DNA of 64,000 nt, taken from Crenobacter luteus. Lineage in GTDB: Bacteria; Pseudomonadota; Gammaproteobacteria; Burkholderiales; Chromobacteriaceae. A program made the position numbers and the translations under genes. Below are positions 1 through 11,261 of this stretch, piece by piece. The stretch is taken from contig NZ_SLXG01000009.1 in assembly GCF_004345725.1 (NCBI RefSeq), forward strand, positions 1-64,000. Direction: 5' to 3'. The notes beneath the pieces are model-generated. The model saw only the letters and a list, made by a program, of their open reading frames with translations, ran no database searches and was not told the origin of the DNA. How positions within the stretch are numbered: position 1 is the stretch's first letter; the number at the start of each line of letters is the position of its first letter.

Positions 1-65
1 CAGGCTTCCGCATGAGGGAACAAGCGGAGCAGGAGCAGAAATTTTTAACCGACTTTACCAAGTAG
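1..65 (+). CDS. possible 3' end of a gene cut by the window edge
   Basis: Frame 3 is open from the window edge to a TAG at 63-65 and gives a charged tail ending EQEQKFLTDFTK. The short tail is Glu/Gln/Lys-rich, as at the end of a helical protein, and the surrounding DNA is less GC-rich than the rest of the window. About 20 residues are too few to name a family, and the open frame could be chance. Confidence 0.25.
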   Translation, partial: GFRMREQAEQEQKFLTDFTK

Positions 66-396
66 GTCTTGGCCCTAATCCTGGGGGCAGGTCAGGTCGC
101 ACAAACAGCTTACCTTGCACCGCCGTTCTCACATCCGGCTTTTACCTCACGTTCCCATTATTCCGTGAAGAACCAAAAATCTTGCAGGGGCTCCCCACCG
201 GCCTTGGGCAGACGGCGCCTTGGCGGCAAGACCGCTGACGGAGGGAGCCGCGCACTCACCCGCCCGGCTCGCCCCAGAGCCGGCCGCGACGAGACGGCGC
301 ACGGCAGACGCGAACCGGCCCCGAGTCTGACTCCGAACCACACCAGGAGCCAGCCCGGGGCCGTTCAGGGCAAGCCCCTTGCCCGCCGAGCCCCTG
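66..396. other. intergenic stretch, no gene seen
   Basis: Between the edge fragment and the 3' end of katG. The left half is mixed in composition, the right half very GC-rich. Open frames here (for example 69-458 on the plus strand) read as Arg/Pro/Ala-rich low-complexity peptides and run antisense into katG, so I call none. A short hairpin next to katG is listed separately. Confidence 0.5.
368..384 (-). terminator. weak hairpin after katG
   Basis: Inverted repeat GGGCAAG/CTTGCCC with a 3-nt loop, 13 bases beyond the katG stop codon on its strand. No T-run follows, so it would be a weak or factor-dependent terminator at best. Confidence 0.3.
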
Positions 397-2698
<2,302 letters not shown>

Positions 2699-2863
2699 TG
2701 GGGCAGCCGTGCCTGACTGCCCGACTCCGCCCCAGGCCCGCGCGCGCACCGGAGCTGGAATCGTCGGGTGAAAACACGCGTCCGGAAGCGGTCACGTTGG
2801 CCATCAGCGGCGCTCGGTGCGATCATCGGCGCAATCATCAGGACCACGAAGAAAGGCAAGGCG

Positions 2864-3496
2864 ATGGACGATCGATACCAGTTTGACCCGGTCGAGGTAC
2901 GCGTGCTCGGCGCGCTCATCGAGAAGCAGGCGCTGACGCCGGACGCCTATCCTTTGACGCTGAACGCGCTGCTTGGCGCCTGCAACCAGCTGACCAGCCG
3001 AGAACCGGTGATGACGCTGACCGAAAGCCGCGTCAGCGCCGCGCTCGACGCGCTGATCGCCGCCCGGCTGGTCGCCGAACGGCTGCCGGCGGGCAGCCGG
3101 GTGGCCAAGTACGAGCATCGGCTCGGCTGGGAATGGCGGCTGGAGGGCGCGGGCCTGGCGGCCCTGGCGCTGCTGTTGTTGCGCGGCGCGCAGACCTCGG
3201 CGGAGATCAAGAGTCGCGCCGGTCGCGTCTACCCGTTCAGCGGCGTCGACGAAGTCGAGACCGCGCTGAACGCGCTGGCCGACAAATACCCGCCGCTGGT
3301 CGCCAAGCTCGAGCGCCAGCCCGGCGAACGCGAGGCGCGCTGGATGCATTGTCTGTGCGGGGAGCCGGCTGCAACCGCACCGCTCGCGGGCACAGATGGC
3401 GACACCGGACTCGCCGGCCGCGTCGCCGCGCTCGAGGCCGAGGTCGCCGCGCTCAAAGCCCGACTGGCGGCGCTCGAGGCGCAGTCGGGCGACTGA
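2864..3496 (+). CDS. yceH: YceH family protein (DUF480)
   Basis: 210 residues. The N-terminal stretch VRVLGALIEKQALTPDAYPLTLNAL is diagnostic of the DUF480/YceH family, which folds as two winged helix domains; no biochemical role is established. A second winged-helix segment covers roughly residues 95-160, and the last 35 residues form an Ala/Leu/Glu heptad-like helix (AALEAEVAALKARLAALEAQ), probably a short coiled coil. I chose the ATG at 2864 because family homology begins there. The frame stays open upstream to 2768, but that part has no family resemblance. Monocistronic. Confidence 0.88.
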   Translation: MDDRYQFDPVEVRVLGALIEKQALTPDAYPLTLNALLGACNQLTSREPVMTLTESRVSAALDALIAARLVAERLPAGSRVAKYEHRLGWEWRLEGAGLAALALLLLRGAQTSAEIKSRAGRVYPFSGVDEVETALNALADKYPPLVAKLERQPGEREARWMHCLCGEPAATAPLAGTDGDTGLAGRVAALEAEVAALKARLAALEAQSGD

Positions 3497-3577
3497 GCCG
3501 CCACGTTGAACGCGGTCAAGACACCGGCGACCGTCCGCGGCCTTTTGCCGGCCTGACCCACGGCGCCGAACCGTTTT

Positions 3578-4558
3578 CTAGGTCGGGTCGAAGCCGCTCA
3601 GCACGACCTTGCCCAGGTTCCTGTTCGCCGCCATGTACTCGTGCGCCGCCCTCACGTCGGCGATAGCAAACACGGCGTCCAGCGTCGGCCTGAGGCGGCC
3701 GTCGAGCAAGGCCGGCAACACCCGCGTGCGCAGCGCCTCGGCCAAGTCCGCCTTGACCTCGAGCGGCTGGCTGCGCAGCGTCGAGCCGATCAGCGACAGG
3801 CGCTTGACCAGCACCTGACCGAGGTTGAGCTCGCCCCTGGCGCCGCCCATCACGCCGATCAGCACCAGCCGCCCGTCCGGCCTGAGCGCGGCGACATTGT
3901 CGGCGAGGTGGCTGGCACCAACCGGGTCGAGCACCACGTCGGCGCCGCCGCGCTCCCTGACCCAGGCGGCGAAAGACGGCAGCGCGCGGTAGTCGAACGC
4001 GTCGCGCGCGCCCATCTGGCGGCAGAAGGCGAGCTTGGCCGGCGAGCCGGCGCTGGCCAGCGCGTGCGCGCCGAGCAGATTCGCCAGCTGGATCGCCGCC
4101 GCGCCGACGCCGCTGGCGCCGGCGTGCACCAGCAGCGTTTCGCCGGCCTTGAGGCGGCCGACTTCGACGAGGTTCAGCCACGCGGTCATCCACGCCTCGG
4201 GCAGGCTCGCCGCCGTCGCCCAGTCGAGCGCGGCGGGCTTTTCGACCGCCAGCGCCTCGTCGAGCAGCGCGTATTCGGCATAGCCGCCGCCGGCGACGAG
4301 ACCGAACACCGCGTCGCCGACGGCGAAGCGGCTGCCCGCCGGCGCGGCGTCGACCTCGCCGGCGACCTCGAGGCCGAGGATGGCGGTCACGCCCGGCGGC
4401 GGCGGGTAGCGCCCTTCGCGCTGCACGAGGTCGGCGCGGTTGACGCCGGCGGCGCGCACCCTGACGCGCAGCTGGCCCGGCCCGGGTTCGGGCAGCGGGA
4501 CTTCGCCGACGGCAAGGGTGTCGACCCCGCCCGGGGCGCGCTGGACGATGGCAAGCAT
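3578..4558 (-). CDS. NAD(P)H quinone oxidoreductase, PIG3-type MDR family
   Basis: 326 residues of the zinc-free medium-chain dehydrogenase/reductase superfamily. It has an N-terminal GroES-like domain (LPEPGPGQLRVRVRAAGVNRADLVQR) and a Rossmann domain with the nucleotide-binding motif VHAGASGVGAAAIQLA. The NRADLVQREGRYPPPPG stretch is typical of the PIG3/TP53I3 quinone oxidoreductase branch, which reduces quinones with NADPH. The start at 4558 follows a GGAG site six bases upstream; an upstream in-frame ATG at 4609 lacks one. It is divergent from ccoI, with only 84 bp between starts. The physiological substrate is not known. Confidence 0.85.
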   Translation of the reverse strand: MLAIVQRAPGGVDTLAVGEVPLPEPGPGQLRVRVRAAGVNRADLVQREGRYPPPPGVTAILGLEVAGEVDAAPAGSRFAVGDAVFGLVAGGGYAEYALLDEALAVEKPAALDWATAASLPEAWMTAWLNLVEVGRLKAGETLLVHAGASGVGAAAIQLANLLGAHALASAGSPAKLAFCRQMGARDAFDYRALPSFAAWVRERGGADVVLDPVGASHLADNVAALRPDGRLVLIGVMGGARGELNLGQVLVKRLSLIGSTLRSQPLEVKADLAEALRTRVLPALLDGRLRPTLDAVFAIADVRAAHEYMAANRNLGKVVLSGFDPT

Positions 4559-4594
4559 GGCGACTCCGTTCGATTTGAGCTGAAACAAGGACAG

Positions 4595-4634
4595 CCCCCG
4601 CGCCGGCACGCGGCGCGGGGGTTTGGATTACAAT
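4595..4634 (+). promoter_or_regulatory. strong hairpin plus -10-like TACAAT just before ccoI
   Basis: A perfect 10-bp stem (CCCCCGCGCC, 4595-4604, with its complement at 4612-4621) followed by TTT sits between two divergent genes, where no upstream plus-strand transcript is expected to need termination. A TACAAT hexamer follows at 4629-4634, eight bases before the ccoI ATG, and no ribosome site is visible. If the hexamer is the -10 box, transcription would begin one or two bases before the ATG, giving a leaderless or near-leaderless mRNA. No good -35 is seen. Confidence 0.35.
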
Positions 4635-4642
4635 ACCACGCC

Positions 4643-7129
4643 ATGAGCGACCCCTGTTTCCACTGCGGCCTGCCGGTTCCCGCGCACGCCGACTTCCCCA
4701 TCCGCTACCGCGAACGCACCGAACGCGCCTGCTGCGCCGGCTGCCAGGCGGTCGCGCAGACCATCGTCGACGCGGGCCTCGCCGACTACTACGCGCACCG
4801 CACCGAGGAGGCGCGCCGCGCCGAGCCGCTGCCGCCGGAGCTCGTCGAGCAGATCCGCCTGTACGACAACGAGGCGCTGCAAAAGAGCTTCGTCAGGGTC
4901 GAGGACGGCTCGCTGCGCGAGGCCGCGCTGATCCTCGAGGGCATCACCTGCGCCGCCTGCGTGTGGCTGAACGAGCGGCAGCTCAAGCGCCTGCCCGGCG
5001 TCGTCTCGGTCGACATCAACTACAGCACCCACCGCGCGCGCGTGCGCTGGGACGACGCGCGCGTGAAACTGTCGGCCATCCTCGAGGCGGTCGCCGCGAT
5101 CGGCTACCGCGCCCACCCCTACGACGCCGCCCGTTCCGAGGCGCTGGCGCAGAAGGAGCGCAAGGGCGCGCTGAACCGGCTGTGGGTCGCCGGCCTGTCG
5201 ATGATGCAGGTGATGATGTACGCGGTGCCGGTCTACATGGCGCCGGCCGGCGAGATCGACCCGGAATTCCTGTGGCTGCTGCACTGGGCGAGCTTCGCGC
5301 TGACGCTGCCGGTGGTGCTTTATTCGGCGCTGCCGTTCTACAAGGGCAGTTGGCGCGACCTGAAGGCCCGACGGCTCGGCATGGACGTGCCGGTCGCGAT
5401 CGGCGTCGTGGTCGCCTTCGCCGCCAGCAGCTGGGCGCTGTTCAACCATATCGACCACGGCATCTACTTCGATTCGGTGTCGATGTTCGTCTTCCTGCTG
5501 CTCGGCGGCCGCTACCTGGAGGGCATCGCGCGGCGCCGCGCCGGCGAGGCGACCGACAGCCTCGTCAAGCTGCTGCCGGCCTTCGCGCACCGCGTGCCCG
5601 GCTGGCCCGCCGCGCGCGACGCGCACGAGGCGCCGGTCGCCGAGCTCGCCGTCGGCGACGTGCTGCTGGTCAAGCCGGGCGAGACCGTGCCGGCCGACGG
5701 CGTGGTGCTCGACGGTGCGAGCGCACTCGACGAGTCGCTGCTGACCGGCGAGAGCCGGCCGATCGACAAGCGCGCGCGCGACACGGTGATCGCCGGCAGC
5801 GTCAACACCGCCAGCCCCTTGTACGTCGAGGTCACGCAGACCGGCGCCGACACGCGGCTGTCGTCCATCGTGCGGCTGCTCGACAAGGCGCTGGCCGACA
5901 AGCCGCGCCTCGCGCAGCTGGCCGACCGCTTCGCCGCGTGGTTCGTCGCCGCGCTGCTGGTCGCCGCGGTGGCGACCTACCTCGTCTGGCTGCCGACCGA
6001 CGCCGAGCGCGCGCTGTGGGTGACCGTCGCCGTGCTGGTGGTGTCCTGCCCGTGCGCGCTGTCGCTGGCGACGCCGGCGGCGCTGACCGCCGCCACCGGC
6101 CACCTCGCGACGCTCGGCGTGCTGACCACGCGCGGCCACGCGATCGAGACGCTCGCGCGCGTCGATACCGTAGTGTTCGACAAGACCGGCACGCTGACCC
6201 ACGGCGCGCCGCGCCTCGTCGCCCGCCACGCCTTCGCCGGCGACGCCGACGCGCAGCTGGCGGTCGCGCAGGCGCTCGAGGCCGGCTCCGAACACCCGAT
6301 CGCGCGCGCTCTCTTGGCCGCGCCGTGCGACGCGCCCCGGCCAACGTTGGCCGAGCTCGTCAACCTGCCCGGCCAGGGCGTCGAGGGCGTGATCGCCGGC
6401 GCGCGCTGGCGGCTCGGCCGCGTCGACTTCGTCGCCGGGCTGGCCGGCGCGCTGCCGGCCGGTTTTGCGAACTGGCAGCACGGCGCGACGGTGATCGCGC
6501 TGGGCGGCGACGCCGGCTGGCAGGCGCTGTTCGCGCTGGCCGACGCGCCGCGCGAGGACGCCGCCGCGCTGGTCGCCGCGCTGCAACGCGACGGCAAGAC
6601 GGTGCACCTGTTGAGCGGCGACGCCGACGGCGCGGTCGCCGCGCTGGCCACCGCGCTCGGCGTCGACCGCCACCGCGCGCGCGCCACGCCCGAGGACAAG
6701 CTCGCCTACGTCGGTGCGCTGCAGGCGCAAGGCCGGCGCGTGCTGATGGTCGGCGACGGCGTCAACGACGCGCCGGTGCTGGCGCGCGCCGACGTGTCGC
6801 TGGCGATGGGCGGCGGCACCGACGTCGCGCGCGCCTCGGGCGACATGGTGCTGCTCAACGACGCGCTCGCGGCGCTGCCGGCGGCGCTGTCGCTGGCGAA
6901 GAAGACGCTGGCGGTGATCCGCCAGAACCTCGTCTGGGCCGCCGGCTACAACCTCGTCGCGCTGCCGCTGGCGATGGCCGGTTTCGTGACGCCGTGGCTC
7001 GCCAGCCTCGGCATGGCGATGAGCTCCTTGCTGGTGGTCGGCAACGCGTTGCGCCTGGTGCGCCGGCGCGCGCCGGCCGACGCCCCCTCGCCCGCCTGCG
7101 ACGCCAAGACCGCCGTCACCGGCGCTTAA
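4643..7129 (+). CDS. ccoI: CcoI copper-transporting P1B-type ATPase for cbb3 oxidase assembly
   Basis: 828 residues. Order of parts: an N-terminal Cys-rich segment (CFHCG, CCAGC) typical of CcoI/FixI; a heavy-metal-associated domain with CAAC (ITCAACVWL); membrane helices; the actuator motif LLTGES; the copper-site helix VVSCPCALS (CPC near residue 468); the phosphorylation motif DKTGTLTH (Asp near 513); and the hinge motif GDGVNDAP. The N-terminal Cys domain together with ccoS downstream identifies CcoI rather than CopA. CcoI supplies copper to the haem-copper centre of cytochrome cbb3 oxidase in the inner membrane. The ccoNOQP structural genes are not in this window. The ATG at 4643 is the first before the Cys motif. 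Confidence 0.94.
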   Translation: MSDPCFHCGLPVPAHADFPIRYRERTERACCAGCQAVAQTIVDAGLADYYAHRTEEARRAEPLPPELVEQIRLYDNEALQKSFVRVEDGSLREAALILEGITCAACVWLNERQLKRLPGVVSVDINYSTHRARVRWDDARVKLSAILEAVAAIGYRAHPYDAARSEALAQKERKGALNRLWVAGLSMMQVMMYAVPVYMAPAGEIDPEFLWLLHWASFALTLPVVLYSALPFYKGSWRDLKARRLGMDVPVAIGVVVAFAASSWALFNHIDHGIYFDSVSMFVFLLLGGRYLEGIARRRAGEATDSLVKLLPAFAHRVPGWPAARDAHEAPVAELAVGDVLLVKPGETVPADGVVLDGASALDESLLTGESRPIDKRARDTVIAGSVNTASPLYVEVTQTGADTRLSSIVRLLDKALADKPRLAQLADRFAAWFVAALLVAAVATYLVWLPTDAERALWVTVAVLVVSCPCALSLATPAALTAATGHLATLGVLTTRGHAIETLARVDTVVFDKTGTLTHGAPRLVARHAFAGDADAQLAVAQALEAGSEHPIARALLAAPCDAPRPTLAELVNLPGQGVEGVIAGARWRLGRVDFVAGLAGALPAGFANWQHGATVIALGGDAGWQALFALADAPREDAAALVAALQRDGKTVHLLSGDADGAVAALATALGVDRHRARATPEDKLAYVGALQAQGRRVLMVGDGVNDAPVLARADVSLAMGGGTDVARASGDMVLLNDALAALPAALSLAKKTLAVIRQNLVWAAGYNLVALPLAMAGFVTPWLASLGMAMSSLLVVGNALRLVRRRAPADAPSPACDAKTAVTGA

Positions 7130-7147
7130 CCGACCCCGGATACCCTG

Positions 7148-7351
7148 ATGGAAAGCCTGTACCTGTTGATCCCGATGAGCATCGTGCTCGTCTTCGTGAT
7201 CGGCGCCCTGTTCTGGTGGGCGACGCGCTCGGGCCAGTTCGACGACCTCGAGGGCCCCGGCCACCGTATCCTGATGGACGACGAGAAGCACACCGGCGAC
7301 CTGAACGCCGCCGACGAAGCGGACCGCGACGCCACCCAGAAAACCGACTGA
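7148..7351 (+). CDS. ccoS: CcoS, cbb3 oxidase assembly protein
   Basis: 67 residues. One N-terminal transmembrane helix (LLIPMSIVLVFVIGALFWWA) is followed by RSGQFDDLEGPGHRIL, the conserved CcoS signature. It begins 18 bp after the ccoI stop codon and is surely co-transcribed. CcoS is needed for cofactor insertion into cbb3-type oxidase. The length is normal and the acidic tail is variable in the family. Confidence 0.95.
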   Translation: MESLYLLIPMSIVLVFVIGALFWWATRSGQFDDLEGPGHRILMDDEKHTGDLNAADEADRDATQKTD

Positions 7352-7369
7352 AGCGCACCGGGTGCGCGC

Positions 7370-7380
7370 CTCGGCCAACC
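7370..7380 (-). repeat. single copy of the dispersed motif between genes
   Basis: CTCGGCCAACC, i.e. GGTTGGCCGAG on the minus strand, lies in the 47-bp gap between ccoS and the MFS gene. It is unpaired, so it does not form a terminator hairpin. Confidence 0.8.
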
Positions 7381-7398
7381 CCACCCACCGGACCCTGC

Positions 7399-8718
7399 AT
7401 GAACGCCAACACCAGCTTCGGCTTCTTCGGCCAGCGCCGCTTTTTCCCGCTCTTTTCGACGCAGTTCCTCGGCGCCTTCAACGACAACCTGCTCAAGACC
7501 GCGATCGTGGTGCTGATCAGCTACCACGGCCTCGCCGTCGGCGGCCTGCCGCCCGAGCAACTGGTCAACCTCGCCGCCGGCGTCTTCATCCTGCCGTTCT
7601 TCCTGTTCTCGGCCACCGCCGGCAAGCTGTCGGAGCGCGTCGACAAGGCGGGGCTGGCGCGGGCGGTCAAGCTGGTCGAGATCGCCATCATGGTGCTGGC
7701 CGGCGCCGGCTTCTTCCTGCATTCGGCGCCGCTGCTCTTGTCGTCGCTGTTCCTGATGGGCGTGCATTCGACCTTCTTCGGCCCGCTCAAGTACTCGGTG
7801 CTGCCGCAGCACCTGCCCGCGCACGAGCTGGTCGGCGGCAACGGCCTGATCGAGATGGGCACCTTCCTCGCGATCCTGCTCGGCCAGATCGGCGGCAGCC
7901 TGATGGTCGACGGCGGCCCGTGGCTGATGGCCGGCGCGACCTTCGCGACCGCCGCGCTCGGCTACCTCGCCAGCCGCGCGATACCGCCGGCGCCGGCGAC
8001 CAACCCGGGCCTCGCGCTGTCATTCAACGTCTGGCGCGACTCGGTCGGGCTGATGAAGGCGGCGTGGGCGCAGCGCGAGGTACGCTCGGCGATGCTCGGC
8101 ATCTCGTGGTTCTGGCTGCTCGGCGCGGTCTACACCACGCAGTTGCCGACCTTCACGCGGCTGCACCTGGGCGGCGACGCGACCGTCTACACGCTGGGCC
8201 TCGCGCTGTTCTCGGTCGGCATCGGCGCCGGCTCGATCGCCTGCGCCAAGCTGTCGCGCGGCAAGCTCGAGCTCGGCCTGGTGCTGGTCGGCGGCGCCGG
8301 CATGACGGTGTTCGGCGCCGACCTCGCGCTGTCGGCGTTCGCGCGCAACGGCCACGCGCTCGTGGGGCTGGCCGACTTCCTCGCCCAGCCGCGCCACTGG
8401 CGAGCGCTGGCCGACATCGCGCTGTTGGGCTTCTTCGGCGGCTTCTTCACCGTGCCGCTCTACACCTGGCTGCAGACGGCGGCGCCGGAGCACTTCCGCT
8501 CGCAGGCGATCGCCGCCAACAACATCCTGAACGGCTGCTACATGGTCGGCTCGGCGGTCGCCAGCGCGGTGCTCTTGGCGCTGTTCGACAATATCGCCAT
8601 CCTGTTCCTCGCCGTCGCGCTGGCCAACGTGGCCGCGCTGTGGCATCTGACGGCGGGTTCGCCGACCCTGCGCGAGGCGAGCGCCAGCTGGTGGCGCCGC
8701 CGCGGCTGGCGCGGCTGA
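7399..8718 (+). CDS. MFS transporter, LplT-like
   Basis: 439 residues with about twelve hydrophobic segments. The N-terminal FFPLFSTQFLGAFNDNLLK is the hallmark of the LplT branch of the major facilitator superfamily (lysophospholipid flippases and the transporter half of Aas/LplT fusions). LKYSVLPQHLPAHELVGGN and IEMGTFLAILLGQIGG are further family motifs. It stands alone here, without the acyltransferase domain that accompanies it in some species. It is in line with ccoS across a 47-bp gap that holds one dispersed motif, and ends at a strong bidirectional terminator. Substrate inferred from family only. Confidence 0.82.
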   Translation: MNANTSFGFFGQRRFFPLFSTQFLGAFNDNLLKTAIVVLISYHGLAVGGLPPEQLVNLAAGVFILPFFLFSATAGKLSERVDKAGLARAVKLVEIAIMVLAGAGFFLHSAPLLLSSLFLMGVHSTFFGPLKYSVLPQHLPAHELVGGNGLIEMGTFLAILLGQIGGSLMVDGGPWLMAGATFATAALGYLASRAIPPAPATNPGLALSFNVWRDSVGLMKAAWAQREVRSAMLGISWFWLLGAVYTTQLPTFTRLHLGGDATVYTLGLALFSVGIGAGSIACAKLSRGKLELGLVLVGGAGMTVFGADLALSAFARNGHALVGLADFLAQPRHWRALADIALLGFFGGFFTVPLYTWLQTAAPEHFRSQAIAANNILNGCYMVGSAVASAVLLALFDNIAILFLAVALANVAALWHLTAGSPTLREASASWWRRRGWRG

Positions 8719-8733
8719 AGCCGCGCGGCACGC

Positions 8734-8775
8734 AAAAAGGCTCGGCCAACCCTCAAAGGTTGGCCGAGCCTTTTT
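8734..8775. terminator. bidirectional terminator built from an inverted motif pair
   Basis: A perfect 18-bp stem made of AAAAAGGCTCGGCCAACC and its complement with a 6-nt loop. Each arm contains the dispersed motif GGTTGGCCGAGCC, and each strand ends in a run of T. It lies between the convergent MFS and flavoprotein genes and should stop both transcripts. Confidence 0.93.
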
Positions 8776-8786
8776 CAGGTCGGGCG

Positions 8787-10178
8787 TCAGCCGGCCAGCT
8801 TCGCCGCCGCGTCGCGCAGCGCGGTGCGCACACCCTCCTCGACCACCGGGTGGTAGAACGGCATGGCCAGCATCTCGTCGACCGTCAGCCCCATCTGCAC
8901 CGCCCACGCCAGCGTGTGCGCGATGTTCTCGGCGCGCGGCCCCAGCCATTCGGCGCCGAGGAAGCGGCCGGTGGCCTTGTCGGCGTAGACGTGCATCAGG
9001 CCCTTGTTCTTCAGCATCACGCGGCTGCGGCCCTGGTCCTCGAAGCTGACCGCGCCGGTGACGAAGCTGCCCGGCGCGAGATCGACATGGCGCTGGCCGA
9101 CCATCGCAATCTGCGGGTCGGAGAACACCACGGCGATCGTCGCGCGACGGTGGCCGGGGCGCACGTCCGGGTAGCGCGCGGCGTTGTCGCCGGCGGTCCG
9201 GCCCTCGTCGGCCGCCTCGTGCAACAGCGGCAGAACGTTGTTCGCGTCTCCGGCGATGAACACCGGGCTCGCGCCGCACTGCAAGGTCGCCTTGTCGAAC
9301 AGCGGCACGCCGTTCGCGTCGAGTGCCAGCGTGGTGTTCTCCAGCCCCAGGTGGTGGACGTTGGGCTCGCGGCCGGTGGCGGCGAGCACGTAGTCGAAGC
9401 GCTCGGTGATCTCGCGCCCGTCATGGTCGACGTAGCGCAGCACCGCCTCGTCGCCGTCTTTTTTCATTTCCAGCACGCGCGCGTCGGCGTCGAAGTCGAG
9501 CTCGGCGCCGAAGGTCGCCGCGGCGGCGGCGCGCACCGCCGGGTCGGTCAGCGGGCCGACCGCGCCGCCCTTGCCGAACAGGCGCACCCGCACGCCGAGC
9601 CGCGACAGCGCCTGGCCGAGCTCCAGCCCGATCACGCCCGGGCCGAACACCGCGACGCGCTTTGGCAGATCGTGCCAGGCGAACACGTCGTCGTTGACGA
9701 TCAGCCGGTCGCCGAGCGCGCGGAACGGCGCCGGGACCTTCGGGCTCGAGCCGGTAGCGATGACCACGCGGCGCGCGTGCACCTCGCTGTGGCCGCCGAC
9801 CTCGAGCACGGTGTTGTCGATGAAGCGCGCGTGGCCGACCAGTTTGTCGTCGGCCGGGATCGCGTCGACGCCGTTGACGACGAAGCCGACGAAACGGTCG
9901 CGCTCGCGACGCACGCGCGCCATCACCGCGACGCCGTCGACGCGCACCTCGCCGTCGACGTACACGCCGAACGGCGCGGTGTGGCGGGCATCAAACGCGG
10001 CATCGGCGGCGGCGATCAACAGCTTGGACGGCATGCAGCCGACGCGCGCGCAGGTGGTGCCGTAGGCGCCGCCCTCGATGATGACGGCCGATTGGCCGTG
10101 CGCCTTGACGGCGCGGTAGGCGGCGAGGCCGGCGGTGCCGGCGCCGATGACGGCTACATCCACGTTCAACTTGCGCAT
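8787..10178 (-). CDS. dihydrolipoyl dehydrogenase-like flavoprotein disulfide reductase
   Basis: 463 residues, class I pyridine nucleotide-disulfide oxidoreductase. The FAD motif is VIGAGTAGLAAYRA near the N-terminus, followed by the redox-active pair TTCARVGCMPSK (Cys-X4-Cys). NAD binding falls at VFGPGVIGLELGQAL. The C-terminal interface has HPVVEEGV where most lipoamide dehydrogenases have HPTxSE. The family includes E3 subunits and several stand-alone reductases; no 2-oxoacid dehydrogenase genes lie nearby, so an E3 role is not supported by context. A good AGGAG site precedes the ATG. It follows the peroxiredoxin gene on the same strand, but a terminator separates them. Confidence 0.8.
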   Translation of the reverse strand: MRKLNVDVAVIGAGTAGLAAYRAVKAHGQSAVIIEGGAYGTTCARVGCMPSKLLIAAADAAFDARHTAPFGVYVDGEVRVDGVAVMARVRRERDRFVGFVVNGVDAIPADDKLVGHARFIDNTVLEVGGHSEVHARRVVIATGSSPKVPAPFRALGDRLIVNDDVFAWHDLPKRVAVFGPGVIGLELGQALSRLGVRVRLFGKGGAVGPLTDPAVRAAAAATFGAELDFDADARVLEMKKDGDEAVLRYVDHDGREITERFDYVLAATGREPNVHHLGLENTTLALDANGVPLFDKATLQCGASPVFIAGDANNVLPLLHEAADEGRTAGDNAARYPDVRPGHRRATIAVVFSDPQIAMVGQRHVDLAPGSFVTGAVSFEDQGRSRVMLKNKGLMHVYADKATGRFLGAEWLGPRAENIAHTLAWAVQMGLTVDEMLAMPFYHPVVEEGVRTALRDAAAKLAG

Positions 10179-10252
10179 GCTTGACTCCTGTCTGGTGGGC
10201 CGCGGGCAGACGGCGGCGTCCTCGCGGGGGGCGCCCGCGTCTGGCGGCGGTC

Positions 10253-10280
10253 GAAAAAAAACGGGCCGGCGAGCCGGCCC
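10253..10280 (-). terminator. rho-independent terminator of the peroxiredoxin gene
   Basis: On the minus strand: stem GGGCCGG/CCGGCCC (10263-10269 with 10274-10280), 4-nt loop, then G and eight T. It lies about 40 bp beyond the stop codon. Confidence 0.9.
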
Positions 10281-10320
10281 GGCAAGGGCCCGGCGGGTCA
10301 GGGCCGCCGGGTTCGGGCAC

Positions 10321-11058
10321 TTAGCGCTGGAAGTAGCTCTCGACGTCGTCGGCCGAGCCGATCAGCGCGCCGTTGATGAAGACCTGCGGCGCGGTCATCC
10401 TGCCGGACACGGCGCCGAGCACCTTGCCGCGGACCTTGTTGTCGAGCGGCAGCTCGATATAGTCCAGACCCCGACCCTCGAGCACGGCCTTGGCGCGCGC
10501 GCAGTGCGGGCAGCCGACCTTGCTGAACACGACGATCTGGTCCGGCTTTTTGGCGTGCTCGTTGATGTAGGCCAGCATGGTGTCGGCGTCGGACACTTCG
10601 AACGGGTCGCCGTCCTTCTGCGGCTCGATAAACATCTTCTCGACTACGCCGTCCCTGACCAGCATCGAGTAGCGCCAGCTGCGGCGGCCGAAGCCGAGGT
10701 CGGCCTTGTCGACCAGCATGCCCATGCCCTCGGTGAACGCGCCGTTGCCGTCCGGCACCATCACGATGTTCTGCGCTTCCTGGTCCTTGGCCCATTCGTT
10801 CATCACGAAGCTGTCGTTGACCGACACGCACAGGATGCTGTCGACGCCGTTCTCGAAGAAGGCCGGCGCCAGCTCGTTGTAGCGCGGCAGGTGGGTCGAC
10901 GAGCAGGTCGGCGTGAAGGCGCCCGGCAGGGAAAACACCACCACGGTTTTGCCGGCGAACAGCTCGTCGGTACTCAGTTGCTTCCAGTCGTTGCCTTCGC
11001 GGACCGGAAAAACGACGTTGGGGACGCGTTGGCCTTCACGGCTTTGCAGTTGGGTCAT
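10321..11058 (-). CDS. peroxiredoxin-glutaredoxin hybrid protein
   Basis: 245 residues with two domains in one chain. Residues 1 to about 165 are a Prx5-type peroxiredoxin with the peroxidatic cysteine in [10 protein letters not shown]. Residues about 172-245 are a glutaredoxin with the active site CPHC ([11 protein letters not shown]) and the cis-Pro in TAPQVFING. Such fusions, known from Haemophilus and Neisseria, reduce hydroperoxides using glutathione, with the glutaredoxin recycling the peroxiredoxin. The ATG follows a strong AGGAGAG site. Upstream lies a 200-bp AT-rich region shared with divergent trkA. It carries its own terminator. Confidence 0.95.
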   Translation of the reverse strand: MTQLQSREGQRVPNVVFPVREGNDWKQLSTDELFAGKTVVVFSLPGAFTPTCSSTHLPRYNELAPAFFENGVDSILCVSVNDSFVMNEWAKDQEAQNIVMVPDGNGAFTEGMGMLVDKADLGFGRRSWRYSMLVRDGVVEKMFIEPQKDGDPFEVSDADTMLAYINEHAKKPDQIVVFSKVGCPHCARAKAVLEGRGLDYIELPLDNKVRGKVLGAVSGRMTAPQVFINGALIGSADDVESYFQR

Positions 11059-11261
11059 GATGCTCTCCTTGCAGTCGGTTGGGATGGGTGATCGAGAAAC
11101 ATCTCAATCGATGCGGAGATTCTGATAGCCAAGGACAAATTCGTCTAATTTATTGTCAAAATCGATTTAATAGGATTTTTCAACACACGGACATCAAGTC
11201 TGTCGGCATGCGGCGTGGCGCTTTAGAATGGCGGACCACACCCAGCGCATGACAACACCCT

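Noticed and set aside
4628-7384. Minus-strand frame opposite ccoI
   Set aside because: Biased composition, no family motifs, and complete overlap with a conserved P-type ATPase.
11120-11175. OxyR-type operator upstream of the peroxiredoxin-glutaredoxin gene
   Set aside because: Two ATAG tetramers exist, but the partners at 11-bp steps do not match CTAT/ATAG; agreement is no better than chance for such AT-rich DNA.
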